From the NCBI RefSeq assembly GCF_003977605.1, contig NZ_RYYU01000001.1, positions 2,544,600 through 2,608,599 on the forward strand: a stretch of DNA of 64,000 nucleotides, given 5' to 3'. Made by a program: the position numbers and the translations under genes. The notes under the pieces were generated by a model. That model had not been told where the DNA came from, did not search any database, and was given only the letters and a program-made list of their open reading frames with translations. The DNA comes from Prevotella koreensis (GTDB taxonomy: Bacteria; Bacteroidota; Bacteroidia; Bacteroidales; Bacteroidaceae). Positions 25,232 to 33,866 of this stretch are shown one piece after another; position 1 is the first letter of the stretch, and every line of letters begins with the position of its first letter.

Positions 25232-26026
25232 TCAAACCGATACCTCGGCCTTTATGTGTTCCCATGGGTCATATCCTACGAGTCGGAAGTCTTCGTATCT
25301 GAATCCGAAGATGTCTTTTACGTCAGGGTTTATCTCAATTCTTGGCAGCAGCCTCGGTGTTCTTGTCAGTTGCAATCGCGCCTGCTCTATGTGGTTAAGG
25401 TAAAGATGGGTGTCGCCGGTGGTGTGGATGAAGTCGCCCGCTTCAAGTCCTGTTACCTGCGCCATCATCTGTAACAGCAGTGCGTAGGAGGCGATGTTGA
25501 ACGGCACACCGAGAAAAGTATCGGCCGAACGCTGGTAGAGTTGCAGTGACAACCTGCCTTCGGCCACGTAGAATTGGAACATCGTGTGGCACGGTGGCAG
25601 TGCCATTTTCTCCACCTCTGCCACGTTCCATGCACTTACTATCATGCGTCGCGAGTCGGGCGAGTTCTTTATCTGCTCGAGAACATTCTTTATCTGGTCT
25701 ATTGTACCTCCCTGATAGTCGGGCCACGACCGCCACTGATGACCATAAACCGGTCCGAGTTCTCCATTCTCGTCTGCCCATTCGTTCCATATTCTCACAC
25801 TATTCTCTTGCAGGTATTTCACGTTCGTGTCTCCTTTGAGAAACCAAAGCAGTTCGTGTATGATAGACTTCAGATGCAGTTTCTTGGTTGTCAGCAGCGG
25901 GAAACCGTCTCGCAGGTCATATCGTGCCTGCGTTCCGAAGAGGCTCAATGTTCCTGTTCCCGTCCTGTCTTCTTTCTTAACGCCTTCTGTCAGAATACGA
26001 TTAAGTATGTCAAGGTATTGTTTCAT
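25232..26026 (-). CDS. thyA: Thymidylate synthase
   Basis: A 264-residue enzyme that methylates dUMP to dTMP using methylene-tetrahydrofolate. The length equals the E. coli enzyme. Motifs: [12 protein letters not shown] near the N terminus, LHELLWF-like [14 protein letters not shown], the catalytic cysteine in [12 protein letters not shown] (near 146), [18 protein letters not shown] and HIYLNH-like [11 protein letters not shown]. The start at 26026 ([12 protein letters not shown]) overlaps the end of rsmF by four bases. folA follows after 20 bases, so the pair is a compact thymidylate-folate unit. Confidence 0.96.
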   Translation of the reverse strand: MKQYLDILNRILTEGVKKEDRTGTGTLSLFGTQARYDLRDGFPLLTTKKLHLKSIIHELLWFLKGDTNVKYLQENSVRIWNEWADENGELGPVYGHQWRSWPDYQGGTIDQIKNVLEQIKNSPDSRRMIVSAWNVAEVEKMALPPCHTMFQFYVAEGRLSLQLYQRSADTFLGVPFNIASYALLLQMMAQVTGLEAGDFIHTTGDTHLYLNHIEQARLQLTRTPRLLPRIEINPDVKDIFGFRYEDFRLVGYDPWEHIKAEVSV

Positions 26027-27432
26027 ATTCTCTGTTTCTTGTTTTCTATAACCTGTCCGATAACGTCTGTCACGTTTTCGGGAATGTGTGTTGTCTTTAT
26101 TCTCCACTCGGCAGGATACAGGTTATTGGCTCTGTTGCCCAAGTTCTTTACGAAACCGAGTGGCATTTGCATGTATGTCAATAGCACGAAGCCGCGCTCT
26201 ATGTCGGCAGGCAGCGTCACAGCCTCCTTGCGCAGATAGTCAGTTGCCGTTTTACGGTCAATCTCTACCTGTGTGAAAGCATCGCGACGCAATGCCGTGG
26301 ATAATGCGAGGCACTGGTCGGGAATTATGTCTCGGCCTTTCATTGTGCCGAGTCTGACGCCTTGATGCACCACTTTGAGCGTGCTTGAAAGATGCTTCAT
26401 CAATCCATACCATTGTTTTGGCATTGCCGTAAGGCATTGTTTCGAGTTCTCGATTATATAGTTTTCCGGGTGCTCTATCCATTCTTCCGGCAGTCTTTCG
26501 TTGGTTGCCGGCAGTTTCATTTTTGGTAATCTTTGGGTACAATCACCGTTTTTCCTTAGCACGGCCATGAACAAACCCTCGCCACGTGTCATGCCCGGAA
26601 TGAAGCGATAGACGCTGTTGTCGAAGCCTGCGAGCAGAGAGCCGGTGATGTTCCATTTCTTTTCGGTAGGAATATCCACAATCTCGGCATCAAGGTTTTC
26701 ACAAATCCACTTCACGTTTTCTTCGTTTTCGCGGGTGTTGAAGGTGCATGTAGAGTATATCATCGTGCCCCCTTGTTTCAGGCATTGCCACGCCTCGCTC
26801 ACTATTTCGCGTTGTAACGAACAGCATTTTTCCACGTTTCTCAAGCTCCATTCGGCAATCGCGCCCTCGTCTTTGCGGAACATTCCCTCGCCCGAGCACG
26901 GCACATCGCAAAGCACAATGTCTGCCATGATGCCCGTTCGGCTCAGGTTTTGCGGTAGGTTGTTTGTCACAACGACATTTTCAATGCCCCATTTCTGTAT
27001 GTTTTCGGCAAGTATGCTTGCGCGTTGTGGCACCGGTTCGTTGCTTACAAGCAGGCTGCCCTTTGGCAAAACGGTGCTCGCCGCAGTAGATTTACCACCC
27101 GGAGCGGCACACATATCAATCATAACCACCGGCTCCGTGCCTACGATATGCTTCATTACATGGTGCAGAAACATCGACGATGCCTCCTGAACATAATATG
27201 CTCCGGCGTGCATCAGCGGATCGAAAGTGAACTGCGGGCGTTCTTTCAGATAATATCCGTTGTCACACCATGCCACTCTCTCCGCTCCGCAGGCAATGCC
27301 ATCGACCGCTATTTTATCGGTGTTCAGTCTGATGCTTGCAGGTGCCGGTTCGTCGAAAGCCCTGAGATAAATCTGCCAGAGGTCTTCGCCAAACGTGGTG
27401 CGTGTTATGTTTATGAAATCTTCGGGTAGCAT
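26023..27432 (-). CDS. rsmF: RsmF-like rRNA cytosine-C5 methyltransferase (NOL1/NOP2/Sun)
   Basis: A 469-residue SAM-dependent RNA methyltransferase. The Rossmann core has [12 protein letters not shown] (motif I, about 108), [11 protein letters not shown] with one catalytic Cys (about 185) and [11 protein letters not shown] with the second (about 235), the two-cysteine signature of m5C RNA enzymes. The C-terminal 150 residues include the RsmF-type extra domain ([30 protein letters not shown]) and a PUA-like end. The likely target is 16S rRNA. It overlaps thyA by four bases (ATGA). A TAACTTTG box at 27455-27462 on minus may be its promoter. Confidence 0.88.
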   Translation of the reverse strand: MLPEDFINITRTTFGEDLWQIYLRAFDEPAPASIRLNTDKIAVDGIACGAERVAWCDNGYYLKERPQFTFDPLMHAGAYYVQEASSMFLHHVMKHIVGTEPVVMIDMCAAPGGKSTAASTVLPKGSLLVSNEPVPQRASILAENIQKWGIENVVVTNNLPQNLSRTGIMADIVLCDVPCSGEGMFRKDEGAIAEWSLRNVEKCCSLQREIVSEAWQCLKQGGTMIYSTCTFNTRENEENVKWICENLDAEIVDIPTEKKWNITGSLLAGFDNSVYRFIPGMTRGEGLFMAVLRKNGDCTQRLPKMKLPATNERLPEEWIEHPENYIIENSKQCLTAMPKQWYGLMKHLSSTLKVVHQGVRLGTMKGRDIIPDQCLALSTALRRDAFTQVEIDRKTATDYLRKEAVTLPADIERGFVLLTYMQMPLGFVKNLGNRANNLYPAEWRIKTTHIPENVTDVIGQVIENKKQRI

Positions 27433-27454
27433 CGGTGCTTGCTCTTTTGGGCTT

Positions 27455-27462
27455 CAAAGTTA
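27455..27462 (-). promoter_or_regulatory. Probable -7 box of rsmF-thyA-folA
   Basis: TAACTTTG on minus, 22 bases before the rsmF start. It faces away from TATCTTTG (27515-27522, plus), which probably serves the membrane protein gene at 27573. Confidence 0.45.
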
Positions 27463-27572
27463 CGTATAATCGCGCTAATAATGAAACTTTTATGCTATTT
27501 TGCCTAAAAAAGTTTATCTTTGCTGCAACTTTTCTGTTCCGACTTGCGTCTAACAGATGTATAACAAACAAA

Positions 27573-28268
27573 ATGAAAAAGGAAATGAACAGACTGATAG
27601 TTTTTTTATTCGCGGCGTTGATGTTTGCAATGCCGTTGTCGGCAAAACGAAGTCACTATGCCAAGGTACGTAATCATCCAATCGACATGATTGATAAAGA
27701 CACGGCAGGTGTTATTGCCTATAGCGACACCACATCGCTTGCGCAGGCCGATTCGCTTTATGCCGACTCTATAGACGATGATGATGCGTATTCGCAAAAC
27801 ATGCATTTCGAATTGGGTGACAATGATGTGGAAGCTCTGGCGAAAATACTCACCGGACTTTTCGGTGTAGGAGCATTGGGAATTGTGGTTGCAATTCTGA
27901 TAGCGATTGTGGCCGTCATCTCTATCATTGCACCTTTCGTGTTCTTTGGTTTTATGGTATATCTTATCATTAATCATCACAATGAGAAACAAAGACTTGC
28001 CCGCATGGCACTGATGTCGGGACAACCGATACCGCAGAACATCATTAAGAAAACGGTGGAGACTGCCGACGAGCAATGGCAGCGAGGATTGAAGAACGTT
28101 TTCATCGGTCTCGGTATAGCGGTGCTTTGCTACTGCCTCGGAGCCTATCGACTTGCAGGAATCGGCTGGTTAGTGCTGATATATGGTTCGGGATTGGCAG
28201 TTATATCCAAGACTTCGAATAAGAAGAAAGAGGATAATGACCCGAAGAATGGAGAGAATATCGGCTGA
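27573..28268 (+). CDS. DUF6249-like membrane protein
   Basis: A 231-residue protein. I start at 27573 (MKKEMNRLIVFLFAALMFAMPLSAK), which gives a good signal peptide; the frame back to 27435 has no sensible N terminus and crosses the promoter. After an acidic periplasmic stretch (SIDDDDAYSQNMHFELGD) come two or three membrane helices (about 92-135, with GALGIVVAILIAIVAVISIIAPFVFFGFMVYLI) and a C-terminal pair (about 182-215), ending in a charged tail. I place it in the DUF6249 group of Bacteroidales by pattern only. It precedes pspC and a sigma factor, so an envelope-stress link is possible. Confidence 0.65.
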   Translation: MKKEMNRLIVFLFAALMFAMPLSAKRSHYAKVRNHPIDMIDKDTAGVIAYSDTTSLAQADSLYADSIDDDDAYSQNMHFELGDNDVEALAKILTGLFGVGALGIVVAILIAIVAVISIIAPFVFFGFMVYLIINHHNEKQRLARMALMSGQPIPQNIIKKTVETADEQWQRGLKNVFIGLGIAVLCYCLGAYRLAGIGWLVLIYGSGLAVISKTSNKKKEDNDPKNGENIG

Positions 28269-28445
28269 TAGGCCGTATTAAGGAACGATAATAGAGGAGA
28301 GACGAGGGAGAGCGGTGTTTTGTGTACTTGTCTTTGGAATAATAAATGTTGATTTTGGTAAATTACCACTCCCTCTTTTCCTCCTTTCTTATTTACCCTG
28401 TTTCACAATCAAATAATAATAATCTCAATATATAAAAATAAGACT

Positions 28446-28631
28446 ATGGTAAAGAAACTCTATCGATCTAACGACAGAATGTTGGGCGGCGTATGCGCAG
28501 GATTAGCCGAATATGCTGATATGGATCCCACGGTGGTGCGTCTGATATATGCAGGGTTGACCGTGTTCACTGCTTTCAGTGGTGTTCTTCTCTATCCGAT
28601 ATTGTGGATTATAATGCCGGAGAAACCCTGA
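28446..28631 (+). CDS. PspC domain protein
   Basis: A 61-residue protein that is almost only a PspC domain: KKLYRSNDRMLGGVCAGLAEYADMDPTVVRLIYAGL followed by a membrane helix (about 34-56) ending in the typical WIIMPEKP. PspC-domain proteins take part in phage-shock and envelope-stress responses; the short stand-alone form is common in Bacteroidota. Its stop lies one base before the sigma factor start, so the two are almost surely cotranscribed and translated together. Confidence 0.88.
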   Translation: MVKKLYRSNDRMLGGVCAGLAEYADMDPTVVRLIYAGLTVFTAFSGVLLYPILWIIMPEKP

Positions 28632-28632
28632 T

Positions 28633-29175
28633 ATGAACAGAATGGGCGACATAACACTCGTGTCTCGGGTGGCTGTATTTCAAGACAAGCGTGCTTTCGA
28701 TGCGCTTGTGAGGAAATATCAGTCGCCCGTGAGGCGTTTTTTCCTCGCCCAGACGCTCGGCGACAGCCAACTATGCGACGACCTTGCACAAGATACTTTC
28801 GTCAAGGCATACATGAAAATATCTTCTTTTCAAGGTAAATCGTCGTTCAAAACATGGCTGTTCAGAATTGCATACAATGTTATGTACGACTACCGGCGTG
28901 CTAATCGCATCACCGACGATATAGACAATTGCACTGTTTCGGGCACTGCTTCGTCAGAACGCGATATGCAGTTGAACCTTGATATATATGATGCGATGAG
29001 TCTGCTGAAGCCCACCGAGCGCACGTGTGTTGCCCTGCAACTCATTGATGGCTATCGGATAGACGAGATAGCTCACATAACGAATATGGCGGAAGGTACG
29101 GTGAAGTCGCATCTTTCGCGTGGAAAAACGAAACTCGCAAGTTATCTAAGACAGAACGGATATGGAAAAAGATAA
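28633..29175 (+). CDS. ECF-type RNA polymerase sigma factor
   Basis: A 180-residue sigma factor with region 2 (AFDALVRKYQSPVRRFFLAQTLGDSQLCDDLAQDTFVKAYMKISSF, KTWLFRIAYNVMYDYRR) and region 4 (LKPTERTCVALQLIDGYRIDEIAHITNMAEGTVKSHLSRGKTKL) joined by a short linker, with no region 1 or 3. It follows pspC by one base and overlaps the next gene by 14 bases. In such sets the following small membrane protein is often the anti-sigma factor. It probably controls an envelope regulon that includes its own operon. Confidence 0.92.
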   Translation: MNRMGDITLVSRVAVFQDKRAFDALVRKYQSPVRRFFLAQTLGDSQLCDDLAQDTFVKAYMKISSFQGKSSFKTWLFRIAYNVMYDYRRANRITDDIDNCTVSGTASSERDMQLNLDIYDAMSLLKPTERTCVALQLIDGYRIDEIAHITNMAEGTVKSHLSRGKTKLASYLRQNGYGKR

Positions 29176-29521
29176 GAAAAACAACAGCATAGACCTTGAC
29201 GATGACAGCCGCCTGCTGGGTGCGTTCTTCGCCGAGAATACCATCGAAGTTGCCGATGACGGCTTCACGGAGCGGGTGATGCAGCGACTGCCGGAGCGCA
29301 GCAACAGGCTCAACCGCATCTGGACGTGTATTTGTGTGGTCGCAGGCGTGACATTCTTGGTCGTTACCAAGAGTTGGGTAACGCTCTACGCGCTTGCCAA
29401 GAGTATGCTTTTGAGCATAGACTTGAAGCAGTTTGCCGAAACAAACTTTGTTCCATACATCGTTGCAATGCTCGTGATAAGCATGTTTCTCGGCTATTCC
29501 TTGGCAGAACAAAGGAAATAA
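29162..29521 (+). CDS. Small membrane protein, probable anti-sigma partner (DUF5056-like)
   Basis: A 119-residue protein with an acidic N-terminal cytoplasmic part (DLDDDSRLLGAFFAENTIEVADDGFTERVMQRLPER) and two membrane helices (about 56-73 and 95-113). The FTERVMxRLP segment recalls the N-terminal helix of DUF5056-type proteins that follow ECF sigma genes in Bacteroides. The start lies inside the sigma gene (14-base overlap), which fits the balanced production of a sigma and anti-sigma pair. There is no HCC zinc motif, so binding would be by another mode. The function is inferred from context. Confidence 0.6.
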   Translation: MEKDKKNNSIDLDDDSRLLGAFFAENTIEVADDGFTERVMQRLPERSNRLNRIWTCICVVAGVTFLVVTKSWVTLYALAKSMLLSIDLKQFAETNFVPYIVAMLVISMFLGYSLAEQRK

Positions 29522-29565
29522 ATATTCCGGCATATATCGTGTATCAACATATATGCCGGAATATT
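29521..29565. terminator. Two-way terminator
   Basis: A perfect 17-base stem (AATATTCCGGCATATAT with ATATATGCCGGAATATT) with an 11-base loop lies between the convergent sigma operon and porE, followed by TATTTATG on plus. Confidence 0.8.
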
Positions 29566-29593
29566 TATTTATGTCTTTTCCGAAAATCCGGTT

Positions 29594-31690
29594 TCAGTCC
29601 ATTATGATCTCAAATCCGTCATCACCGTCTTCTATTTCTTCTTTCTGTTTAGGTTGCGGCGGATTTTTCAAGTTTCCTTTCTCGTCGAACATTCCGTAAG
29701 TGGTGCGCAGTACGATGAACTCGGTGCGACGATTAAGTTGATTGCACACCTCCTGTTCCTTTTCGTTACGGCTCTTTATGAACGCCTCGTTCAGCACATC
29801 GCCCTCTTTCAGCCACGTATATTTCTCCGTTAGTTTCTTCCTAATGGTCTTCGGTTTTTCCTTTCCATATCCCATCGGTGTCAGTCGGTCTTTGGGTATT
29901 CCGTGTGCGATGAGATAGTTGACCACCGCCTCTGCTCTCCGCTGTGACAATGTCTTGTTGTATGCCGCGCTGCCGCGGTAGTCGCAGTGGGAACTCAGTT
30001 CTATTGTCACGTTGCGGTTCTCGTTGAGCATCTTCACAAGTTCGTCAAGTGCCGCCGTGGATTCCGGTCGCAGTGTGGCCTTGTCGAAGTCATAGAAGAT
30101 ATTGTCGATGAGCACCGGTACGCGTATTGATGCCAGTGGGAATTGCAGGGTGTATTCTTCCGATTTCTCCACCGGCGCAACTTTCAGTTCCTCTTTATGG
30201 TTAAGGAAACCCTTGCAGGCGGCAAGCAACATGTACTGCACGTTCGGTTCTATCACTTCCGTGAACGATCCGTCGCCCTTTACATTGATTTTTTTGTTCG
30301 TACCGTCGTCACCTACGAGATAGACTTCTGCCGCAGGAAGTTCGTATCCGTCCATTTCATAAACCCAGCCTTTCACCGTCTGCACAATCTCCGGTTTCTC
30401 GAAACTGTAGATATGATCCCAACCGCGACCGTCACCGCGGTTAGATGAGAAGAAACCACGGTTGTGAGGACCTTCGAATGTCATTCCGAAGTCGTCGCCC
30501 TGCGAGTTCAACGGGTAGCCCGGATGTTCCAATACGATGCGTCGGTTCTTCATTGTTGCTATGAAAATGTCGAGCCCTCCCATGCCGGTATGCCCGTCTG
30601 ACGAGAAATACAGGTCGCCATTGGGTCGGAAGGTTGGGAACATCTCGTTGCCCGCAGTGTTTATAGGCTCGCCCAAATTCTCTACTCCGGCGGGTCCTGA
30701 CGGTGTAAGTCGTACCCTCCAAATATCAAATCCGCCTTTACCTCCGGGCATGTCGCTTGTGAAATACAGCCAGTTGCCATCGGGCGACAGGGCAGGGTGG
30801 GCATAACTTGAGAGCGTATCGTGTGTAAGGTTCAGCACCGAAGGCTTTCCCCATGCGGCATCGGCGCGGTTGCTTGTCATGATGGTTGCATATCTCGGAT
30901 ATGTCGGGTCAACGGCGCATTGCGTGAGATACATCATGCGTTGGTCAACCGAGAAACAGCATGCACCCTCGTCAAACTCGCTGTTCAGACCTCCCGCTAC
31001 CGATTCCGGCTTGCTCCACTTGCCCTTGTCGTCCTTCTTCGACATGAATATGTCAGCCGGTTTGGTACCTGTTATTCCGCTCAGTTCGTTGCCTTCGGCC
31101 TCGTTGCGCGTCGATGTGAAATACAGATATTCGTATTGGTCGCCGAAGAGCATCGGACTATATTCCGCCCTTCGCGAGTTGAACACCTCCATTTTCTTCA
31201 CCGTGTAGCGCGAACCGCGCTTCTTCTCGTCGGCCGCCGTGGTAGCACTTTTCAGTCGGCTGCGTACCAAAGTGTTGTCGGGCACCGAATCGAGCACCAT
31301 TCGCAACTCTTCTGCCGCCTCCTTGTAGTTGCCGTTCGCCAACAGTTGTCGCCCGAGGTCAATATGTGTTTGCAGTTCGTCTTGTTTATATCTTATCACA
31401 TTTCGGTAAGCCGCGATAGCCTTCTGTGTGCTGTTAATGCGGTCGTAACATTCTGCGAGTCTTTTCGCCCTCATTCCTCTTGCCTCCCTTTCCTTGGGCG
31501 GTGTCATCTGGTATGCTTTCTTATATTGCGTTGCGGCATCGAAATATTCGCCCACTGCGAAGTATTTGTCGCCTTTCTTCATGGCATGCTCCACTCCGCA
31601 TGACACCGTAATCATGCACAAGAGAACCGTCACGACACACTTTGTCGTGCTCCACGCCATTCGCTTTCTCTTCGTTATATTATTATTCAT
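29594..31690 (-). CDS. porE: Type IX secretion-associated OmpA-family lipoprotein PorE
   Basis: A 698-residue lipoprotein (lipobox TVSC, Cys31). Domains in order: TPR-like helices (about 35-145), a PD40/WD40-type beta-propeller (about 165-445, with PALSPDGNWLYFTSDMPGGKGGFDIWR repeats and FRPNGDLYFSSDGHTGMGGLDIF), a carboxypeptidase-regulatory-like beta-sandwich (about 450-530, VKGWVYEMDGYELPAAEVYLVG), and a C-terminal OmpA peptidoglycan-binding domain (about 540-650, FDKATLRPESTAALDEL). This order matches PorE of Porphyromonas gingivalis, which ties the type IX machine to the cell wall. The initiation codon could also be Met11. Confidence 0.85.
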   Translation of the reverse strand: MNNNITKRKRMAWSTTKCVVTVLLCMITVSCGVEHAMKKGDKYFAVGEYFDAATQYKKAYQMTPPKEREARGMRAKRLAECYDRINSTQKAIAAYRNVIRYKQDELQTHIDLGRQLLANGNYKEAAEELRMVLDSVPDNTLVRSRLKSATTAADEKKRGSRYTVKKMEVFNSRRAEYSPMLFGDQYEYLYFTSTRNEAEGNELSGITGTKPADIFMSKKDDKGKWSKPESVAGGLNSEFDEGACCFSVDQRMMYLTQCAVDPTYPRYATIMTSNRADAAWGKPSVLNLTHDTLSSYAHPALSPDGNWLYFTSDMPGGKGGFDIWRVRLTPSGPAGVENLGEPINTAGNEMFPTFRPNGDLYFSSDGHTGMGGLDIFIATMKNRRIVLEHPGYPLNSQGDDFGMTFEGPHNRGFFSSNRGDGRGWDHIYSFEKPEIVQTVKGWVYEMDGYELPAAEVYLVGDDGTNKKINVKGDGSFTEVIEPNVQYMLLAACKGFLNHKEELKVAPVEKSEEYTLQFPLASIRVPVLIDNIFYDFDKATLRPESTAALDELVKMLNENRNVTIELSSHCDYRGSAAYNKTLSQRRAEAVVNYLIAHGIPKDRLTPMGYGKEKPKTIRKKLTEKYTWLKEGDVLNEAFIKSRNEKEQEVCNQLNRRTEFIVLRTTYGMFDEKGNLKNPPQPKQKEEIEDGDDGFEIIMD

Positions 31691-31819
31691 TACTTATTTA
31701 ACGAGCGAAACAGTAGAATATTACATTGCGATACCACTTTTCTCTTGCTGCATTGATAGGCTGAAAAAGCACCGTAATTATTTATTATGTACAATAAAAG
31801 TTAAAAATGCGATATTGTT

Positions 31820-31850
31820 ATTGTTTCGTATTTGTTTTTTTATATATTTG
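31820..31850 (+). promoter_or_regulatory. Promoter of the 31924 lipoprotein gene
   Basis: ATTG (31820-31823), 19 bases and TATATTTG (31843-31850) fit the Bacteroidota consensus with one mismatch in the -33 box, 73 bases before the start. Confidence 0.6.
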
Positions 31851-31923
31851 GGACAAATTTATAATGATAATATGCAGATGCCGAAAAGCATAAAGAGTAG
31901 GCAAAATATAAATTTTTAAAACT

Positions 31924-32442
31924 ATGAAAAAATTTTTATTAGTACCAATTGTTCTTTTTGTATTTGGTCTATGTATTACTGGTTGCTCTTCTGATTTGGA
32001 TGATACATATTCAGAAGATGTTGAGAGAATTTCTGAAGATGTAGATGGTGTCAATACATCTGTCATGGAAAAACTATTGTGTGATGCTCTTACTGAAATT
32101 ATTGAGAATGTAAATGGAAAGTATTCCAATGGTGGATATATCCTTTTTTTTTCGGAAAATAATGAAGTATTGGTATTGTCAGAAGATGAGTACATTTTTG
32201 CTGCCGGAATTGGAGAGGCGTTCGAATATCTGAATTCTAATACAAAAAATACTTATCATAAAACAATTAATAAAGCCCCAAAGCCTAATCAGGGATGGAC
32301 ATTTGCCGGGACTTGTACTAATAAATGGAGTGCTTTTAAATTGGCAAATGAAATTGCTAAAAAGATTGGAGATGAGCAAAGTTTTGAGATTCATACAGAG
32401 TATAAGAATGGTAAGTACTACGTATGGTATAGACTTATTTAG
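31924..32442 (+). CDS. Lipoprotein of unknown function
   Basis: A 172-residue predicted lipoprotein with lipobox LCITGC (Cys21) after MKKFLLVPIVLFVFG. An acidic linker follows (SSDLDDTYSEDVERISEDVDG), which may act as an export signal for surface lipoproteins. The mature part has GGYILFFSENNEVLVLSEDEY and a C-terminal WTFAGTCTNKWSAFKLANEIAKKIGDEQSFEIHTEYKNGKYYVWYRLI, perhaps an alpha/beta fold. I recognise no family. It is AT-rich, has its own promoter, and is followed by a 22-base repeat array whose hairpin could end its transcript. Confidence 0.6.
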   Translation: MKKFLLVPIVLFVFGLCITGCSSDLDDTYSEDVERISEDVDGVNTSVMEKLLCDALTEIIENVNGKYSNGGYILFFSENNEVLVLSEDEYIFAAGIGEAFEYLNSNTKNTYHKTINKAPKPNQGWTFAGTCTNKWSAFKLANEIAKKIGDEQSFEIHTEYKNGKYYVWYRLI

Positions 32443-32476
32443 TATTTCACTCTTCCATTATTGTGTTATGAAAAGT

Positions 32477-32585
32477 GATATGGCCGATTTTGGTCTGCAA
32501 AATGGGCGAATTTGAAAAGCAAAATGGGCGAATTTGAAAAGCAAAATGGGCGAAATTGATTTGCAATCTCGCCCATTTTACTTTC
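32477..32585. repeat. 22-base repeat array 2 (three direct units, one inverted)
   Basis: Units start at 32498, 32520 and 32542; the first two are identical (CAAAATGGGCGAATTTGAAAAG would exceed a short quote, so note core CAAAATGGGCGAATTTG plus AAAAG). A degenerate unit lies at 32477-32497. The final unit (32564-32585) is inverted and pairs with the third: AAAATGGGCGAAATTG, loop ATTTG, CAATCTCGCCCATTTT, a 16-base stem with one mismatch. It could also terminate transcription from either side. Confidence 0.9.
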
Positions 32586-32634
32586 TAAAATGATATGAAT
32601 TGTTTTTCTAAAGGATATTCATCGTGGTGCGGTA

Positions 32635-33615
32635 TCATATCTCCCAACCGATGGCAGATGCTCCGAGTACTGCTGCCGAGGAACCATCAAGGCCGCTGAT
32701 GAGGAATTTCGCCTTGCCGCGGAAAATCTTCATGACGTTCTCTTCGTATGCCCGCTTTATCGGTTCCATAATAAGGTCGCCCGCCTTTGTCATTCCTCCG
32801 AAGAAAATAAATGCTTCGGGGCTTGCGAAAGCGGCAAAGTCGGCACATGCCTTACCGAGCATTTCGCCGGTAAACTCGTAGATGCGTTTTGCTACGGTAT
32901 CACCTTTGTTGGCAGCCAGAGAAACATCGAGCGAGGTGATTGTTTCGGGGTCAATTTCGCGAAGCAGCGAAGGCTCTTCGGTCTTGGCGAGGATTTCGCG
33001 TGCCGAACGTGCCACACCGGTAGCCGAGCAATAAGCCTCAAGACAGCCTAAACGACCGCAACCGCACATACGACCGTTCTCTCTAACCATTGTTACGTGG
33101 CCGAGTTCGCCTGCGAAGCCGTCGCTGCCATATACCACCTGTCCGTTGATTACTATTCCGGAGCCTACTCCCGTTCCGAGAGTTATCACGATGAAATTCT
33201 TCATTCCTCGTGCCACTCCGTATATCATTTCGCCCACGGCTGCGGCATTGGCATCGTTGGTCAGTCCAACCGGCATCCCTCCGAGACGCTCGGAGAACAT
33301 CTGTCCGAGAGGAACAATGCTCTCGTGTGCCCAAGTAAGGTTTGGAGCAAATTCTATTGTGCCTTTATAGAAATTGGCGTTAGGAGCACCTATTCCCATA
33401 GCCTTGATGAGTTCTATTCCTCCCACTTGGTCTATGATAACATGTAATGTTTCAACGCATGCGTCAACGTATGCCTCAACGCTGTCATAGCCCTGTGTCT
33501 TTATGGCTGTTGTGGCTTTTATTTCGCCTCTTGCGTCAACTATACCGAAAACTGAGTTTGTGCCTCCTAAATCCAAGCCTATCACATACGGCTTGATGTC
33601 TGTCTGTGCGTTCAT
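32635..33615 (-). CDS. ROK family sugar kinase (glucokinase type)
   Basis: A 326-residue kinase. The N-terminal ATP-binding segment VIGLDLGGTNSVFGIVD (about 11-27), NDANAAAVGE with the catalytic aspartate (about 120), ITLGTGVGSGIVING, the ROK signature with EELGH-like GELGHVTMV, and the zinc-binding CGCGRLGCLEAYCS (about 184-197) are all present. The C-terminal part has FIFFGGMTKAGDL. It probably phosphorylates glucose or a related hexose. There is no helix-turn-helix domain, so it is a kinase and not a repressor. It stands alone on minus between an array and the LysE gene. Confidence 0.9.
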   Translation of the reverse strand: MNAQTDIKPYVIGLDLGGTNSVFGIVDARGEIKATTAIKTQGYDSVEAYVDACVETLHVIIDQVGGIELIKAMGIGAPNANFYKGTIEFAPNLTWAHESIVPLGQMFSERLGGMPVGLTNDANAAAVGEMIYGVARGMKNFIVITLGTGVGSGIVINGQVVYGSDGFAGELGHVTMVRENGRMCGCGRLGCLEAYCSATGVARSAREILAKTEEPSLLREIDPETITSLDVSLAANKGDTVAKRIYEFTGEMLGKACADFAAFASPEAFIFFGGMTKAGDLIMEPIKRAYEENVMKIFRGKAKFLISGLDGSSAAVLGASAIGWEI

Positions 33616-33850
33616 AATCGAATCCTATTATTGTTTTTTTTCTTATTTCACTTTCTTGAAGGCAAAGTTAATAAAGAAAAGATAAATAATAAGGGTTAAC
33701 GTAGTGTTAAATCGCGTGGGTTAACATCTTTTGGCTATTCCGACAGAAAAAACTTGCAATTAAGCAGTTGTTCATTATTAATTGCAGCGATTTTGAATGC
33801 CTGCTTATAAAAAAATTATTGTTCATCTTCTATTTCTGAATAAAAATGTT

Positions 33851-33858
33851 TACCTTTG
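33851..33858 (+). promoter_or_regulatory. -7 box of the LysE-type gene
   Basis: TACCTTTG, nine bases before the ATG at 33867. Since it overlaps an upstream in-frame ATG (33846), it argues that translation starts at 33867. Confidence 0.55.
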
Positions 33859-33866
33859 CAGCCATT

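Noticed and set aside
32477..32585. CRISPR array
   Set aside because: Units are only 22 bases with no unique spacers of 30 bases or more, some are inverted, and no cas gene is nearby.
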